DNA of 64,000 nucleotides. Origin: Aureliella helgolandensis (lineage in GTDB: Bacteria; Planctomycetota; Planctomycetia; Pirellulales; Pirellulaceae). Under the pieces are notes generated by a model. The model was not told the DNA's origin. It did no database searches and saw nothing but the letters and a program-made list of their open reading frames with translations. A program made the translations under genes and the position numbers. Shown here in pieces: positions 54,630-63,810 of the stretch (positions within the stretch are counted from its first letter, which is position 1; each line of letters begins with the position of its first letter). The stretch covers positions 3,782,001-3,846,000 of the forward strand of contig NZ_CP036298.1 of the NCBI RefSeq assembly GCF_007752135.1, read 5' to 3'.

Positions 54630-55511
54630 ATGGACAACTCGACTTCAGTTGCTCCCGCCGAGAATAAGCAAGATCGAGCGGAGATTTCCGACTACTACAA
54701 CGACACCGTCGTGGACTACGATGCGTGGAGTCGGGAGGGCTACTTGCACTTCGGCTACTGGCGACCGTGGATGAATCCCTTCGCGCGGCGACCGATGCTG
54801 GAGGAGATGAACCGCCTTATCTTTCGGCACCTGCGACTGGACGAGCTTGAGTCGGGCAGCGTGGCGGATCTGGGGTGCGGGGTCGGAGCGGTCTCGCGTT
54901 TCGGCAGCCAGGAGTTTCCCAAGTTGGCATTCCAGGCGATGACCATTTCGCCGGGCCAAGTTGCCGAGGCGAAGCAGCGGCATGCTGATCAAAATGTTCA
55001 TTACTATTGCGGGGACTATCACTCCATCCCACTTCCTGACGCATCGGTCGATGGAGTCTTCTACCTGGAGAGCCTCTGTCATAGCACGTCGCCCGACGTG
55101 GCCTTAGCGGAGGCGGCGAGAATTCTGAAACCGGGAGGAAGGATCGTGTTGACCGATGGCTTTCTGACCCGCCCCTTGGATCGCACCTCGCGGCTATTCC
55201 GACACGTGGTGTGCGGTGTGGCCCATAATTGGGCGGTGCCGATGTTCCATGAAATCGAGCTGGGTAGAGGATGGACTGGGCAAGGACGGCTGAAATTGGT
55301 CGAAGAATTTGAGTGCGGTTGGCGACTCGGTCCATCTGCCTTGCATGCCGCTCACCTGTCGCTCATTCACTTTTTCAAGCTCGTTTGGCAGCGCAAGGTC
55401 ACGCCATGGCAGTGGAAGCACCTGACCGCCTCGGCTTATACCATCGTCCTCGGGCTGTATCGCAAGTATTTCCGCTATCACTTGCTGGCCTTCGAGCGTC
55501 TACCGGATTAG
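54630..55511 (+). CDS. Class I SAM-dependent methyltransferase
   Basis: The ATG at 54630 gives a 293-aa protein. Motif I is VADLGCGVGA (about 79-88), with the later GGRIVLTDGF (about 170-179). The N-terminal lead (ISDYYNDTVVDYDAWSREGYLHFGYW) and the spacing resemble UbiE/sterol- or tocopherol-type methyltransferases that act on quinones or isoprenoids. C-terminal helices with aromatic residues suggest a hydrophobic substrate. No pathway genes flank it. It does not resemble an rRNA or DNA methyltransferase. Confidence 0.85.
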   Translation: MDNSTSVAPAENKQDRAEISDYYNDTVVDYDAWSREGYLHFGYWRPWMNPFARRPMLEEMNRLIFRHLRLDELESGSVADLGCGVGAVSRFGSQEFPKLAFQAMTISPGQVAEAKQRHADQNVHYYCGDYHSIPLPDASVDGVFYLESLCHSTSPDVALAEAARILKPGGRIVLTDGFLTRPLDRTSRLFRHVVCGVAHNWAVPMFHEIELGRGWTGQGRLKLVEEFECGWRLGPSALHAAHLSLIHFFKLVWQRKVTPWQWKHLTASAYTIVLGLYRKYFRYHLLAFERLPD

Positions 55512-55556
55512 AAGGGGCGAGGCCCGGGACGAGGTAGAGCATGTGCCGCCCGCGAC

Positions 55557-55616
55557 CTCAGCGAAACGCTGTGAACATGCGTAGACCGCATGTTCGCCCC
55601 CTTACGTTTCGCTGAG
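55557..55616. terminator. Composite 12+9-bp hairpin downstream of the methyltransferase gene
   Basis: An outer stem CTCAGCGAAACG (55557-55568) pairs with CGTTTCGCTGAG (55605-55616), and an inner stem GAACATGCG (55573-55581) pairs with CGCATGTTC (55587-55595) around loop TAGAC. Asymmetric internal loops lie between the stems. No T run follows, so it may be a processing or protective structure rather than a standard terminator. Confidence 0.5.
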
Positions 55617-55695
55617 ATCACGTGCGACCAATGGATGGTCGGACTCAGCATGCAGCTCATCAGCTCGCGGCATGAAGTTCCGTGGAGTTTCGAGA

Positions 55696-56034
55696 TTAAG
55701 AGGCCTCGGCCAGGTTCAAACTGGCGTGACGACGGTAGGCCAGCAGGACTTCATAGAGATCTTGCGAGACTTCCAGAGTATCCTCTGCAAAATCATGGAC
55801 CCAAGCCTTGTTGGATTGAGCGGCATGCATCAAGAGTGGTAGAGCGTCGGAGACACTCAAGCTGACCTTCGGGGCCGTGGTGAGGCTGCTGACCGCGAAG
55901 TCGGCGGAGGTTTCCGCTTCTAGCGCCGGGGCGTGGTAAGGACTGAATAGCTTGAGCAAAGCTGGTTCAAAGTCCGAATCGGAGCTGCGGTGGGTAGAAC
56001 TCGAATTGGGAAACGCACGACTATCTCTAGGCAT
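55696..56034 (-). CDS. Small hypothetical protein
   Basis: From the ATG at 56034 the product is 112 aa with a disordered N-terminal half and a helical C-terminal segment (SDALPLLMHAAQSNKAWVHDFAEDTLEVSQDLYEVLLAYRRHA). Codon use looks normal. It resembles small planctomycete-specific proteins but I cannot name the family. It converges on the methyltransferase gene. Confidence 0.5.
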   Translation of the reverse strand: MPRDSRAFPNSSSTHRSSDSDFEPALLKLFSPYHAPALEAETSADFAVSSLTTAPKVSLSVSDALPLLMHAAQSNKAWVHDFAEDTLEVSQDLYEVLLAYRRHASLNLAEAS

Positions 56035-56558
56035 ATCAACTTCACGTTGTTCGTGGTGCGCCAAGCTGGGCAGCTTGAGTCGCAGGGGCTTGCATGGAAA
56101 ACTAATGTGCTTTGCACGGCAGCGCTCGCTAAAACTGGATTGAGAATCGATCCCGCATCAGCACGCACTGGGCGTTCCTGCACTTGGTCACGGCTTGGAT
56201 CTCAGGTGCCACCGGCCGACTGCGTTACGCTAGCGACCGGATTGATCCGGGATTGATGCCCGGCGGCTAAATTGCAGGGGAGGAGCTGGGCAAATGGCCC
56301 GCCACCGGTTCCCGCAATTCGAGTTCTTCGTGGTGACTCAGCACTGGGCAAAGTGATTAGATTTTCTCGGCGACTTTTACGATTGCCGCCTCGCTTAGGT
56401 AGATGTATCGGTTATCCCGACTTTGCGGATTAGGTAAACTTCACCGATTTTTCGCATCATCTTTCTAGATGGTCCCAAAACCTTCGTCGCGAGCGTAGCG
56501 ATGGCCGGGAGGGCACGGGGCGAGCCGTCCGATTTAACCTGGGCGCCCGCCTGTCTAG
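56035..56558. other. Intergenic stretch with no supported gene
   Basis: Short overlapping frames without family likeness. Ends at the 148-bp non-autonomous element. Confidence 0.45.
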
Positions 56559-56710
56559 TGCATTGTCAAAGCTTAATTTGCGGGTTGCCCGGGAAAAGGT
56601 GTCCGACACCAAAAGCCGGAACGGCCCTTCGGGTGCTTTGCACTTTTGGTGTCGGACACCTTTTCCGAACGCTCGCTGAACCCTAATTCTTGGTCTTGAC
56701 AATGCACTAG
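56555..56710. mobile_element. MITE derived from the IS4-family element
   Basis: The inner sequence 56559-56706 (148 bp) is flanked by CTAG on both sides. Its left half matches the right end of the IS4 element in reverse complement (TGCATTGTCAAAGCTTA…), and its right half matches the left end (GACCAAGAATTAGGGTTC…), including the GGTGTCCGACACC blocks. No coding sequence remains. It is an internally deleted copy that could be moved by the transposase at 18018-19445. Confidence 0.93.
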
Positions 56711-57119
56711 GCTCGGCTCCAAGGCACTTTATGGGGCTGGATGTACCCGATTTTACAGGCCGTGTGCGGGGGAAGATCTAACGGCTAGTGTGTGGGGCTG
56801 GTCGGGCGTGGAACTGGGGATCAGAGCAATTGAGGAGTTGCAGCTTGCAAGAGGGAAAGGCCCGTCAAGGGAACGATAGCGGCAAGATAGGAGAGATTGC
56901 CGGTGAAAGTTGGAAGTATTGCTGGCTTTATAGTGCCCGAGTATTGACAATGTCATTTTGCTTGCGTAGATTCGCGCGATTCAAGAAGGTATTGACGTAT
57001 TTAACTGGCACGGATGTGGTTGGGGAATTCACCTCCTGCCTTGTCCCCAATATTCACAGCGATCGCAATTCCCGTCCCACAGAGGGGGTTGTGCTTGCAC
57101 AAAGTAGCTTTGCATTTGC
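56711..57119. other. Upstream region of the Tex-like gene
   Basis: About 400 bases without a convincing gene; it probably contains the promoter of the Tex-like gene, but I see no clear -35/-10 pair. Confidence 0.4.
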
Positions 57120-60100
57120 ATGATTGATCTAAGCGGAATTGCCCGCCATCTCCGACTCTCCCTTGATCAAATTCGTATCGCGGGGGATTTGCTCCAACAG
57201 GGATATCAGCCTGCCTTTATTGAAAGGTATCGAGCCGATGAGACGGGGCGACTGTCTCGTTCGACTCTTTGGGCTCTCAAGCTGGAGATTGACCGACAGC
57301 GGCGTTTGCAGGCGACTCGAGAGCGTTTGACTGGCCAGCTGCCCAAGGACTCGGAGCTGGATGGCGAGGCCAAGTCGAGTTTAGAGCGTTCGACGACCGA
57401 AGTCGAAGCAGAGGCAGCCCTGAAGGCCTTCCGGGCGCGGCGGGCACTGGCGTCTACCCAAGGCCGTGATGGCCAGGCTGGCGAGCTTCTTGAGAAGATG
57501 ATCGCTTACACCGGCGCTCCCATTGCCGACGTGACCGCTTGGGTTGCTCAAGAATTTCAGCTTGAGCCAGCTGCCGCTGACCAGCTCCTTGAGCAGGCCA
57601 ATCGCTTGATCAGCAGCTTGATTCAGTGCGATACCGAATTGACGGAAAAGCTCCGCCGGTCCATTCAGAAGAAAGCCAATATCCGCGTCGAATTGTGTGC
57701 GAACCCTTCCGATGATGGGCCCGACGAGGGAGCCGGCGATGAAGGTGCTGGTGAAGATGGCGAGCACAGCGAGGGCGATTCGAGCGCCGAAGCGACTACT
57801 GCTGATAGCACAGCGAGTGAAACACCGGCGGCCAGCGACAGCGTTGCGGCTGGTGAAATTGCTTCAGCCAGTGAACCCAATGCGATTGTCGAAGTAACTG
57901 CAGCAGCTAGTGAGCCTGTTGTAGCCAGTGAGCCCACGGAAGCGGTAGCTGCTGCGAAGCCTGCCGAGCAAGCCCCAGCAGGTGTAGCAGAGGCAGCCGC
58001 CAGTGCTGAAGATGCTGCCCAGCCAGAGAGCGTCTCGGGAGCAGAGGTGTCTGCTGAAACGCCGAGTGATCGCCCCGCCGAGAGCGTCGCTGGAGCGGAA
58101 ACGCAAGCAGAAAGCAGCCCCAGCGGAGCCGAAAGTGGCGAGGCTGTTGCGGAAAGTGCTGCGACGGAAGGTGCCGCGACTGAGGCGTCGAGCGAAGCGC
58201 CAGCGGAGCCCGTGGCGGTTAGTGACAAGGATCTGGTACTGTCGGGCAAGAAGAAGTCCGCCAAGCTGGGCAAGTCGAAGAACAAGTCGGGTGCGAAGAA
58301 AGAAGCCAAACGCAAGTCCGTTGCCAAGCTGACTCCCCGACAGCGACGTCGACGTTGGTTGATGTCGATGCTCAATCCCATGAAGTCGTTGCGTTGCCCA
58401 TTGGGTAAATTAACCGCTTATCAACGGCTGATGCTCGGTCGGGGACGTCGCAGTCAACTGGTGACAACCGAGCTGGACTACGACAAGCGGTCGTTGGTGC
58501 CGATGGCTCGCGATACGTTTGTGGCAAAGGATCACCCCTTGGTCAAATGGTTTGACCAAACGGTGGAGCAGGTCCTGGATCAAACGGTTCGTGCGAAGAT
58601 CGAGCAAGAAGCCATTGCAGATCTCGAAGAGATCGCGGGCGAGAAGTTGCTCGTTTCAGCCGCAGATCAATTGCGTCAGACCCTGATGCAGCGCCCGGTA
58701 CGTGGTCATACCATCCTAGTTGTCGATACCGTCGGGCCGAAGGCCGCGGGGATCGCAATTGTAGGACCCACCGGCAATGTTTTGGCGACCGATGAGATCG
58801 CTTGTTCGGCGCAACCTGCGACGGTCAATCAAAACGTGGTGAAGCTGGGCGAATTGGTCCATAAGCACCGCGTGACTTTGGTCGTTCTGACCAATGGTCC
58901 GGCCCGTCGTTTCCTAGTACTGACGCTCAGAGAGCTCGTCAAGCAAAGTGCGAGTAGTGGTCTTCGCTGGACCATGGCAGATCGCAGTGCCGCGGATGCC
59001 TATGCCGTTGGTCGCGTCGCCTTGCGTGAGCTGTCTGCCTACAATCGCCGTGATCGGGCTGCAATTTGGGTTGCACGCAGTTTGCAGGACCCGTTGTCAG
59101 AGCTGCTGAAAGTCGATGTGAGCCGTTTGCGATTGGGAAGCTACCAGCGAGAGCTCGCACAGGAACCTCTGCGAAACCTCGTACGCGATACCATCTCGGA
59201 CTGTGTCTGCAGTCGCGGTATCGATACGTGGCACGCCAGTGTGGCGGAATTGAATTGCGTCCCAGGAGTGCAAGACCCGCAAGCCCAGCAGATTGCGACG
59301 CTGGCAGCGCAAGGCAAAATTGAGAGCCGAACCCAGTTGTTGGAGGCCGTCCAGAACTGGGATGAGTTGGATTCGCGTCAGGCAATTGGCATGTTGCGTA
59401 TCTACGAGAGCGAGCAGCGGCTCGATGCGACGCTGATCCACCCAGACGACTACCGATTGGCCGAGCGGCTGATTGAGAACACCGAATTGGAATTGCCTCC
59501 CTCTGCACCAGAGGGCTGGACTAAGCCGGCTCCTATGGCAGCTGCCGATGTGGTCGCAGCGGAGCCATCGACGAGTACTGAGGCGGCGTCCGCTCCAGAA
59601 GCGGCTGCGTCAGAAGAGTCCGTTTCCGAAGCGGCTGCTCCAGAAACGCCTACCGAATCAGGTGCCGCAGCCGGTGCCGACGATGCCCAAACCGCGACAG
59701 ACGCTGCAGCAGAAGTTACGGTTACGGTTGCTATTGAAAACGAAGTGACCGCTGCCGATTCCGGAGAAACGCCAGCTGGCGAGGACACCTCCGGCGCCGA
59801 ATCTGTGGAAGCGGATACGGCTGCCGATTCAACTTCGGAAGGGGACGCGTCCGCAGAGTCGACTGAAGCATCTGCGGAGAATTCGCCTACCGCAGCGGTC
59901 GCGACTGCTCCAGCTGAGGAAGCTGCGAGTACGGCGGGGATCAAGCCTGAATACTCGGAGGACGCCGTGGCTGAGCAAGCCGCAGCAACCGCCATCGATG
60001 TAGAAAAATTAGCGCGAGGGTGGCAGGTTGGGCGAGAGAAATTGCGCTCCATCGCTGCGAATCTTCAGAGCCCCTTTGCAGATCCAAGATTGGCTGAATT

Positions 60101-60803
60101 TCCGATTCCCATGATGTCGGAAATGCCCACCTTGGCAAATCTCGAACCCGGGATGTGCGTCTGGGCAGTAGTGGTTGGCGTTGCAGAGTTCGGTGCCTTC
60201 GTGGAACTGGGGCCCGACTGCAGCGGTCTGATCCACATTAGTCGTCTTTCGGCTGAGTACGTAGAAGATCCCCATCAGTGTGTGCAGGTCGGCGACTTGC
60301 TCATGACCTGGGTCGTGACGGTGGACGAGAAGAAAAACCGAGTTGCCCTAACGGCACTGTCTCCCGCGCAGCGAGCCACTATTGAAGCAGCGAATGCGCA
60401 GCGACGTGAAGAGCGCAATGAGCAGCGCCGCGGACCTCGTGGTCAATCCGGCGGAGGTGGACAGGGCGGTTCCAGAGCTCATTCGAATCGCGCTCCTCGC
60501 CAAGGCAGTGGCTCAACTGGTGGTGGCGGTCGCGGACGTGACGGTGGTGGTCGTGGCGCAGGCGGTGGCAGAGGTCGTGGTGCTTCCGCGCATCCTACCA
60601 AGCCAGTTGTGGTGAAGAGTAAGAAGCCCAAGGCGCCAATCACTGATGCGATGAAGGATGGTGCGGAACCCTTGCGATCCTTCTCCGACTTGCTTCAATT
60701 CTACGAAACGAAACGGACCGATGAGCCGCCGGTCAAGACGGTCCCACCACCGGCGCCCAGTGAGCCAACCGATGAGGCTTCCAACGCGGAAGTTGAGTCC
60801 TAG
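57120..60803 (+). CDS. Tex-like RNA-binding protein with long Ala/Glu-rich insertions
   Basis: The 1227-aa protein follows the Tex layout: an N-terminal helical domain (LSLDQIRIAGDLLQQGYQPAFIERYRADETGRLS), a YqgF/RNase H-like region (GHTILVVDTVGPKAAGIAIVG), helix-hairpin-helix-type segment (ELNCVPGVQDPQAQQIATLAAQGKIESRTQLLEA) and an S1 domain at about 1010-1080 (MCVWAVVVGVAEFGAFVELG). Standard Tex is about 780 aa. Two low-complexity insertions (about 200-385 and 804-960) rich in Ala, Glu, Ser and Thr and a Gly/Arg-rich tail (about 1104-1157) account for the extra length. Tex is an RNA-binding transcription factor. The Gly/Arg tail may add RNA affinity. Confidence 0.88.
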   Translation: MIDLSGIARHLRLSLDQIRIAGDLLQQGYQPAFIERYRADETGRLSRSTLWALKLEIDRQRRLQATRERLTGQLPKDSELDGEAKSSLERSTTEVEAEAALKAFRARRALASTQGRDGQAGELLEKMIAYTGAPIADVTAWVAQEFQLEPAAADQLLEQANRLISSLIQCDTELTEKLRRSIQKKANIRVELCANPSDDGPDEGAGDEGAGEDGEHSEGDSSAEATTADSTASETPAASDSVAAGEIASASEPNAIVEVTAAASEPVVASEPTEAVAAAKPAEQAPAGVAEAAASAEDAAQPESVSGAEVSAETPSDRPAESVAGAETQAESSPSGAESGEAVAESAATEGAATEASSEAPAEPVAVSDKDLVLSGKKKSAKLGKSKNKSGAKKEAKRKSVAKLTPRQRRRRWLMSMLNPMKSLRCPLGKLTAYQRLMLGRGRRSQLVTTELDYDKRSLVPMARDTFVAKDHPLVKWFDQTVEQVLDQTVRAKIEQEAIADLEEIAGEKLLVSAADQLRQTLMQRPVRGHTILVVDTVGPKAAGIAIVGPTGNVLATDEIACSAQPATVNQNVVKLGELVHKHRVTLVVLTNGPARRFLVLTLRELVKQSASSGLRWTMADRSAADAYAVGRVALRELSAYNRRDRAAIWVARSLQDPLSELLKVDVSRLRLGSYQRELAQEPLRNLVRDTISDCVCSRGIDTWHASVAELNCVPGVQDPQAQQIATLAAQGKIESRTQLLEAVQNWDELDSRQAIGMLRIYESEQRLDATLIHPDDYRLAERLIENTELELPPSAPEGWTKPAPMAAADVVAAEPSTSTEAASAPEAAASEESVSEAAAPETPTESGAAAGADDAQTATDAAAEVTVTVAIENEVTAADSGETPAGEDTSGAESVEADTAADSTSEGDASAESTEASAENSPTAAVATAPAEEAASTAGIKPEYSEDAVAEQAAATAIDVEKLARGWQVGREKLRSIAANLQSPFADPRLAEFPIPMMSEMPTLANLEPGMCVWAVVVGVAEFGAFVELGPDCSGLIHISRLSAEYVEDPHQCVQVGDLLMTWVVTVDEKKNRVALTALSPAQRATIEAANAQRREERNEQRRGPRGQSGGGGQGGSRAHSNRAPRQGSGSTGGGGRGRDGGGRGAGGGRGRGASAHPTKPVVVKSKKPKAPITDAMKDGAEPLRSFSDLLQFYETKRTDEPPVKTVPPPAPSEPTDEASNAEVES

Positions 60804-60806
60804 GCG

Positions 60807-61319
60807 ATGAGTTGGAATTCGCAGCAGTTCATCCTAGAGGATCTCAACTTGGTCCATCGCTACACGCTCGACATGCTGTCGCATGTCGAGGATGGACTTT
60901 GGTTTAAACAACCTCAACCCGGCATTAACACCATAGCTTGGCAGGTCGGGCATATCGCACTGGTGCGCTACCGACTCTGCCTAGGGTTGGTGCGCGGCGA
61001 AAGCGCCGGGGATAGCCAATTGCTCCCGATTGCCGAATATTCACGAATGTTCGGCAAGGGCTCTATGCCAGCCAAGGATCCGGTAGCGGAGTATCCGAGC
61101 GCGGGGGAATTGCGCGAGAGCCTGCTGGCAGTGCACCGCCAAGTGATGGAGGAAGTACCGCAACTGGCTGAGTCGGTATTAGCGGAACCTTGCAACATCA
61201 CCCACCCTTTGTTCTCGACCAAAGGGCAAGCGATGCGATTTTGTTCGAAGCATGAAATGCTGCACGTGGGACAGATCGGTTTGCTTCGGCGACTTCTGCA
61301 TTGCGAGATCATTCGCTAG
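60807..61319 (+). CDS. DinB-superfamily protein
   Basis: The 170-aa helical protein carries the DinB metal triad H49 (WQVGHI), H149 and H153 (KHEMLHVGQI). DinB-fold proteins include thiol transferases (bacillithiol/mycothiol-dependent) and damage-inducible proteins of unknown role. It starts three bases after the Tex-like stop, so the two are co-transcribed. No signal peptide. Confidence 0.85.
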   Translation: MSWNSQQFILEDLNLVHRYTLDMLSHVEDGLWFKQPQPGINTIAWQVGHIALVRYRLCLGLVRGESAGDSQLLPIAEYSRMFGKGSMPAKDPVAEYPSAGELRESLLAVHRQVMEEVPQLAESVLAEPCNITHPLFSTKGQAMRFCSKHEMLHVGQIGLLRRLLHCEIIR

Positions 61320-61546
61320 CCAGCACTAGCTCGCACGCAACTGTCTGCAGCAGTTTTCTAGGCCAAGTGTGGCTCGATAAATTCTACTTAGTTGGCAACG
61401 TACCCTAGTTCACAGACTTGGTAGCTGCGTTGCGAGTAACCTTTGGAATCGGAGCATTCGGCAAGGTGAGTTCCACATATCGATCCTTAGAGCATTGCGC
61501 GCGCGATGCGGTGAGGGAACGCTAGTGGGGGAATTTCTGTCGCGTG

Positions 61547-61579
61547 TTTCTAAAAGGCGTAGCACGGTGCTACTAGAAA
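61547..61579 (+). promoter_or_regulatory. Inverted repeat upstream of the peroxiredoxin-like gene
   Basis: GTAGCAC-G-GTGCTAC (61559-61573) is a perfect dyad, bracketed by TTTCTA (61547) and TAGAAA (61574-61579). It lies 43 bases before the ATG at 61622. ACTAGAAA here resembles one half of the BlaI-type operator at 28812-28827. Confidence 0.45.
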
Positions 61580-61621
61580 ATTCCTAGGTGAATGAGAAGC
61601 GACTGAAAGAGGATTTCGGAA

Positions 61622-62206
61622 ATGGTAAAATTGTGGATCGCGTTAAGCCTTGGGCTATGTCTAATAGCGAACGGACTGGTTGTCTCTGCTGCCGACAAGG
61701 GGAGTGCTGAGAAGCCAAGTGTCGGCAAACCTGTCGTTGATTTTGAATTGGCTGCGGTTGCGGGAACTTTAGAGGGTGAAGTGCGTTTGACGGAGACGCT
61801 CAAACATGGGCCTGTGTTGCTCGTGGTGCTACGTGGTTATCCGGAGTATCAATGCCCTGCTTGCACACGGCAGGTCGGCGCGCTGATCGGTCAAGCCAAA
61901 ACCTTCGCAGACCACAACGTGAACGTGCTCTTGGTCTATCCCGGTGCGGAGAAGGATTTGGATAAGCATGCGGACGAGTTTCTGCATGGCACGAAATTGC
62001 CAGCTCCGTTCACCTTCCTGCTAGATCCTGGCTACAAATTCACCAACGCATATGGCCTGAGATGGGACGCCCCCAAGGAAACAGCCTACCCATCGACGTT
62101 TCTAATCGATACCGATCGGACCGTGAAATACGCCAAGATCAGTAGCACGCACGGTGACCGCGCCGAAGTGAAGCAATTGATTGCTGCCATCAAGGAATTG
62201 AAGTAG
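61622..62206 (+). CDS. Exported peroxiredoxin/thioredoxin-like protein
   Basis: The 194-aa product has a signal peptide (MVKLWIALSLGLCLIANGLVVSAA) and an AhpC/TSA-redoxin fold (VLRGYPEYQCPACTRQV with CPAC, LLDPGYKFTNAYGL, YPSTFLIDTDRTVKYAKIS). CPAC gives peroxidatic and resolving cysteines three apart, as in some peroxiredoxins of the BCP/PrxQ type. It likely reduces peroxides in the periplasm. A short palindrome lies in its upstream region. Confidence 0.85.
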   Translation: MVKLWIALSLGLCLIANGLVVSAADKGSAEKPSVGKPVVDFELAAVAGTLEGEVRLTETLKHGPVLLVVLRGYPEYQCPACTRQVGALIGQAKTFADHNVNVLLVYPGAEKDLDKHADEFLHGTKLPAPFTFLLDPGYKFTNAYGLRWDAPKETAYPSTFLIDTDRTVKYAKISSTHGDRAEVKQLIAAIKELK

Positions 62207-62298
62207 CAGTCTTGCGAAGATCGATTGTAGTGCCAATCGAATAGACAATTGGATATACTGGCAACTCCACCACCAGAGCCAGAGTTAGGAGTTGCCGC

Positions 62299-63810
62299 GT
62301 GCCGAGTTCATTAAGTCCGATCGATTTTGGAATCATCGGGATCTACCTCATTGGCATGATTGCCGTTGGAGCGCTGTTAGCAAAGCGCAATACCAACGCC
62401 AAAGAGTTCACGGCAGCCGGCGGGGCCATGGCAGGCTGGGTTGTAGGGCTCTCTATCTTTGGGACGTTTGTGAGCAGCATCAGTTTTCTTGCCAATCCGG
62501 GCAAGGCTTATGCGGACAATTGGAATCCCTTTGCGTTCTCCCTTTCGTTGCCACTGGCCGCATACTTTGCAGCCAAATATTTTGTTCCCTTCTATCGTCG
62601 CAGCGGTCATGTGTCTGCGTACCAGCACTTGGAAGAACGCTTTGGAAGCTGGGCGAGGTTCTATGCCGGTGTTTGTTACATGCTGACCCAAGTTGCCAGG
62701 ATGGCGACGATCATGTACCTCGTCGCCTTGGCGCTGGCGCCGCTGACGGGCTGGAGTATCCACTGGATTATCGTGGGAACGGGCCTGATGGTAACGGCGT
62801 ACACTTTGATGGGTGGCATTGAGGCGGTGATCTGGACCGATGCGGTGCAAAGTCTCGTGTTAACGCTGGGCATATTTATTGCCCTAGGCTTAATACTCTT
62901 TCAGATGCCCGCAGGTCCCATGCAAGTGTTTGAGATTGCGCAAGAGCAGAACAAATTCTCGCTGGGTAGTCTCTCTACCAGCCTCAGTCAGTCCACGTTT
63001 TGGGGCGTGCTGTTGTACGGGACGTTTATTAATTTGCAAAATTTCGGCATTGATCAATCTTATGTCCAGCGCTACATCACGGCGAAGAGTGAGCGCGAGG
63101 CGGTGAAGAGTGTTTGGCTGGGAGCGCTCCTCTACATTCCCATCTCAGCCTTGCTGTTTCTTGTGGGGACAGGGTTGTTCTCGTTTTACACGGCCATGCC
63201 GGAACGCTTGCCTGCAGGGCTGGCTGCCGATGAAGTCTTTCCGCATTTTATCGTGACTGAATTTCCAATCGGTCTGAAAGGGATTTTGATCGCAAGCATC
63301 TTTGCGGCAGCGATGAGTAGCGTCGACTCTTCGCTCAACAGTTCCGCTACGCTGGTATTCGAAGATTGGTACAAGCGGCTGTTTCGCGCCTCCCCCACCG
63401 AACGCCAAGCGATGCGCGTGCTGCACACGGCGACTCTCGTCTTCGGGCTGTTGGGAACTGGAGCGGCGCTCGCGATGATTGGGGCGGCCAGCGCACTGGA
63501 TGTCTGGTGGAAGTTGGCTGGGATATTTTCGGGAGGTATGCTGGGCTTGTTTTTGCTCGGCATCCTGACGCAACACCGCAGAAGTACGTTTCCTCCCATG
63601 GCGGCACTTTGGGCAACGCTCGTCAGCGTAGTCCTGATCGTGTGGCTCAGCCTTTCCCAGACCGAACTATGGCCAGCGGCATTGGATGATTATCGCAATC
63701 CGTTGCATAACAATTGGACGATTGTCCTTGGGACGACTGTACTGGTCGTAGGCGGAGCCATGTTGAGTTCTCTGTTGAGCAAAAAGCCAATTCGCTCTGG
63801 AGGAGAGTGA
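62299..63810 (+). CDS. Sodium:solute symporter (SSS family)
   Basis: The 503-aa product has about 13-14 membrane segments and SSS family blocks: GGAMAGWVVGLSIFGTFVSSISFLANPGKAY, YTLMGGIEAVIWTDAVQ and ASIFAAAMSSVDSSLNS. It imports a solute with sodium, probably a sugar, sialic acid or other organic compound; the substrate cannot be told from sequence alone. The start is GTG at 62299 with AGGAG (62287-62291) at seven-base spacing. It follows the peroxiredoxin gene by about 90 bases. Confidence 0.9.
   Translation: MPSSLSPIDFGIIGIYLIGMIAVGALLAKRNTNAKEFTAAGGAMAGWVVGLSIFGTFVSSISFLANPGKAYADNWNPFAFSLSLPLAAYFAAKYFVPFYRRSGHVSAYQHLEERFGSWARFYAGVCYMLTQVARMATIMYLVALALAPLTGWSIHWIIVGTGLMVTAYTLMGGIEAVIWTDAVQSLVLTLGIFIALGLILFQMPAGPMQVFEIAQEQNKFSLGSLSTSLSQSTFWGVLLYGTFINLQNFGIDQSYVQRYITAKSEREAVKSVWLGALLYIPISALLFLVGTGLFSFYTAMPERLPAGLAADEVFPHFIVTEFPIGLKGILIASIFAAAMSSVDSSLNSSATLVFEDWYKRLFRASPTERQAMRVLHTATLVFGLLGTGAALAMIGAASALDVWWKLAGIFSGGMLGLFLLGILTQHRRSTFPPMAALWATLVSVVLIVWLSLSQTELWPAALDDYRNPLHNNWTIVLGTTVLVVGGAMLSSLLSKKPIRSGGE

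Noticed and set aside
57665-58381. 238-aa Ala/Ser-rich frame on the opposite strand of the Tex-like gene
   Set aside because: Arises from the Ala/Glu-rich codons of the insertion on the other strand.
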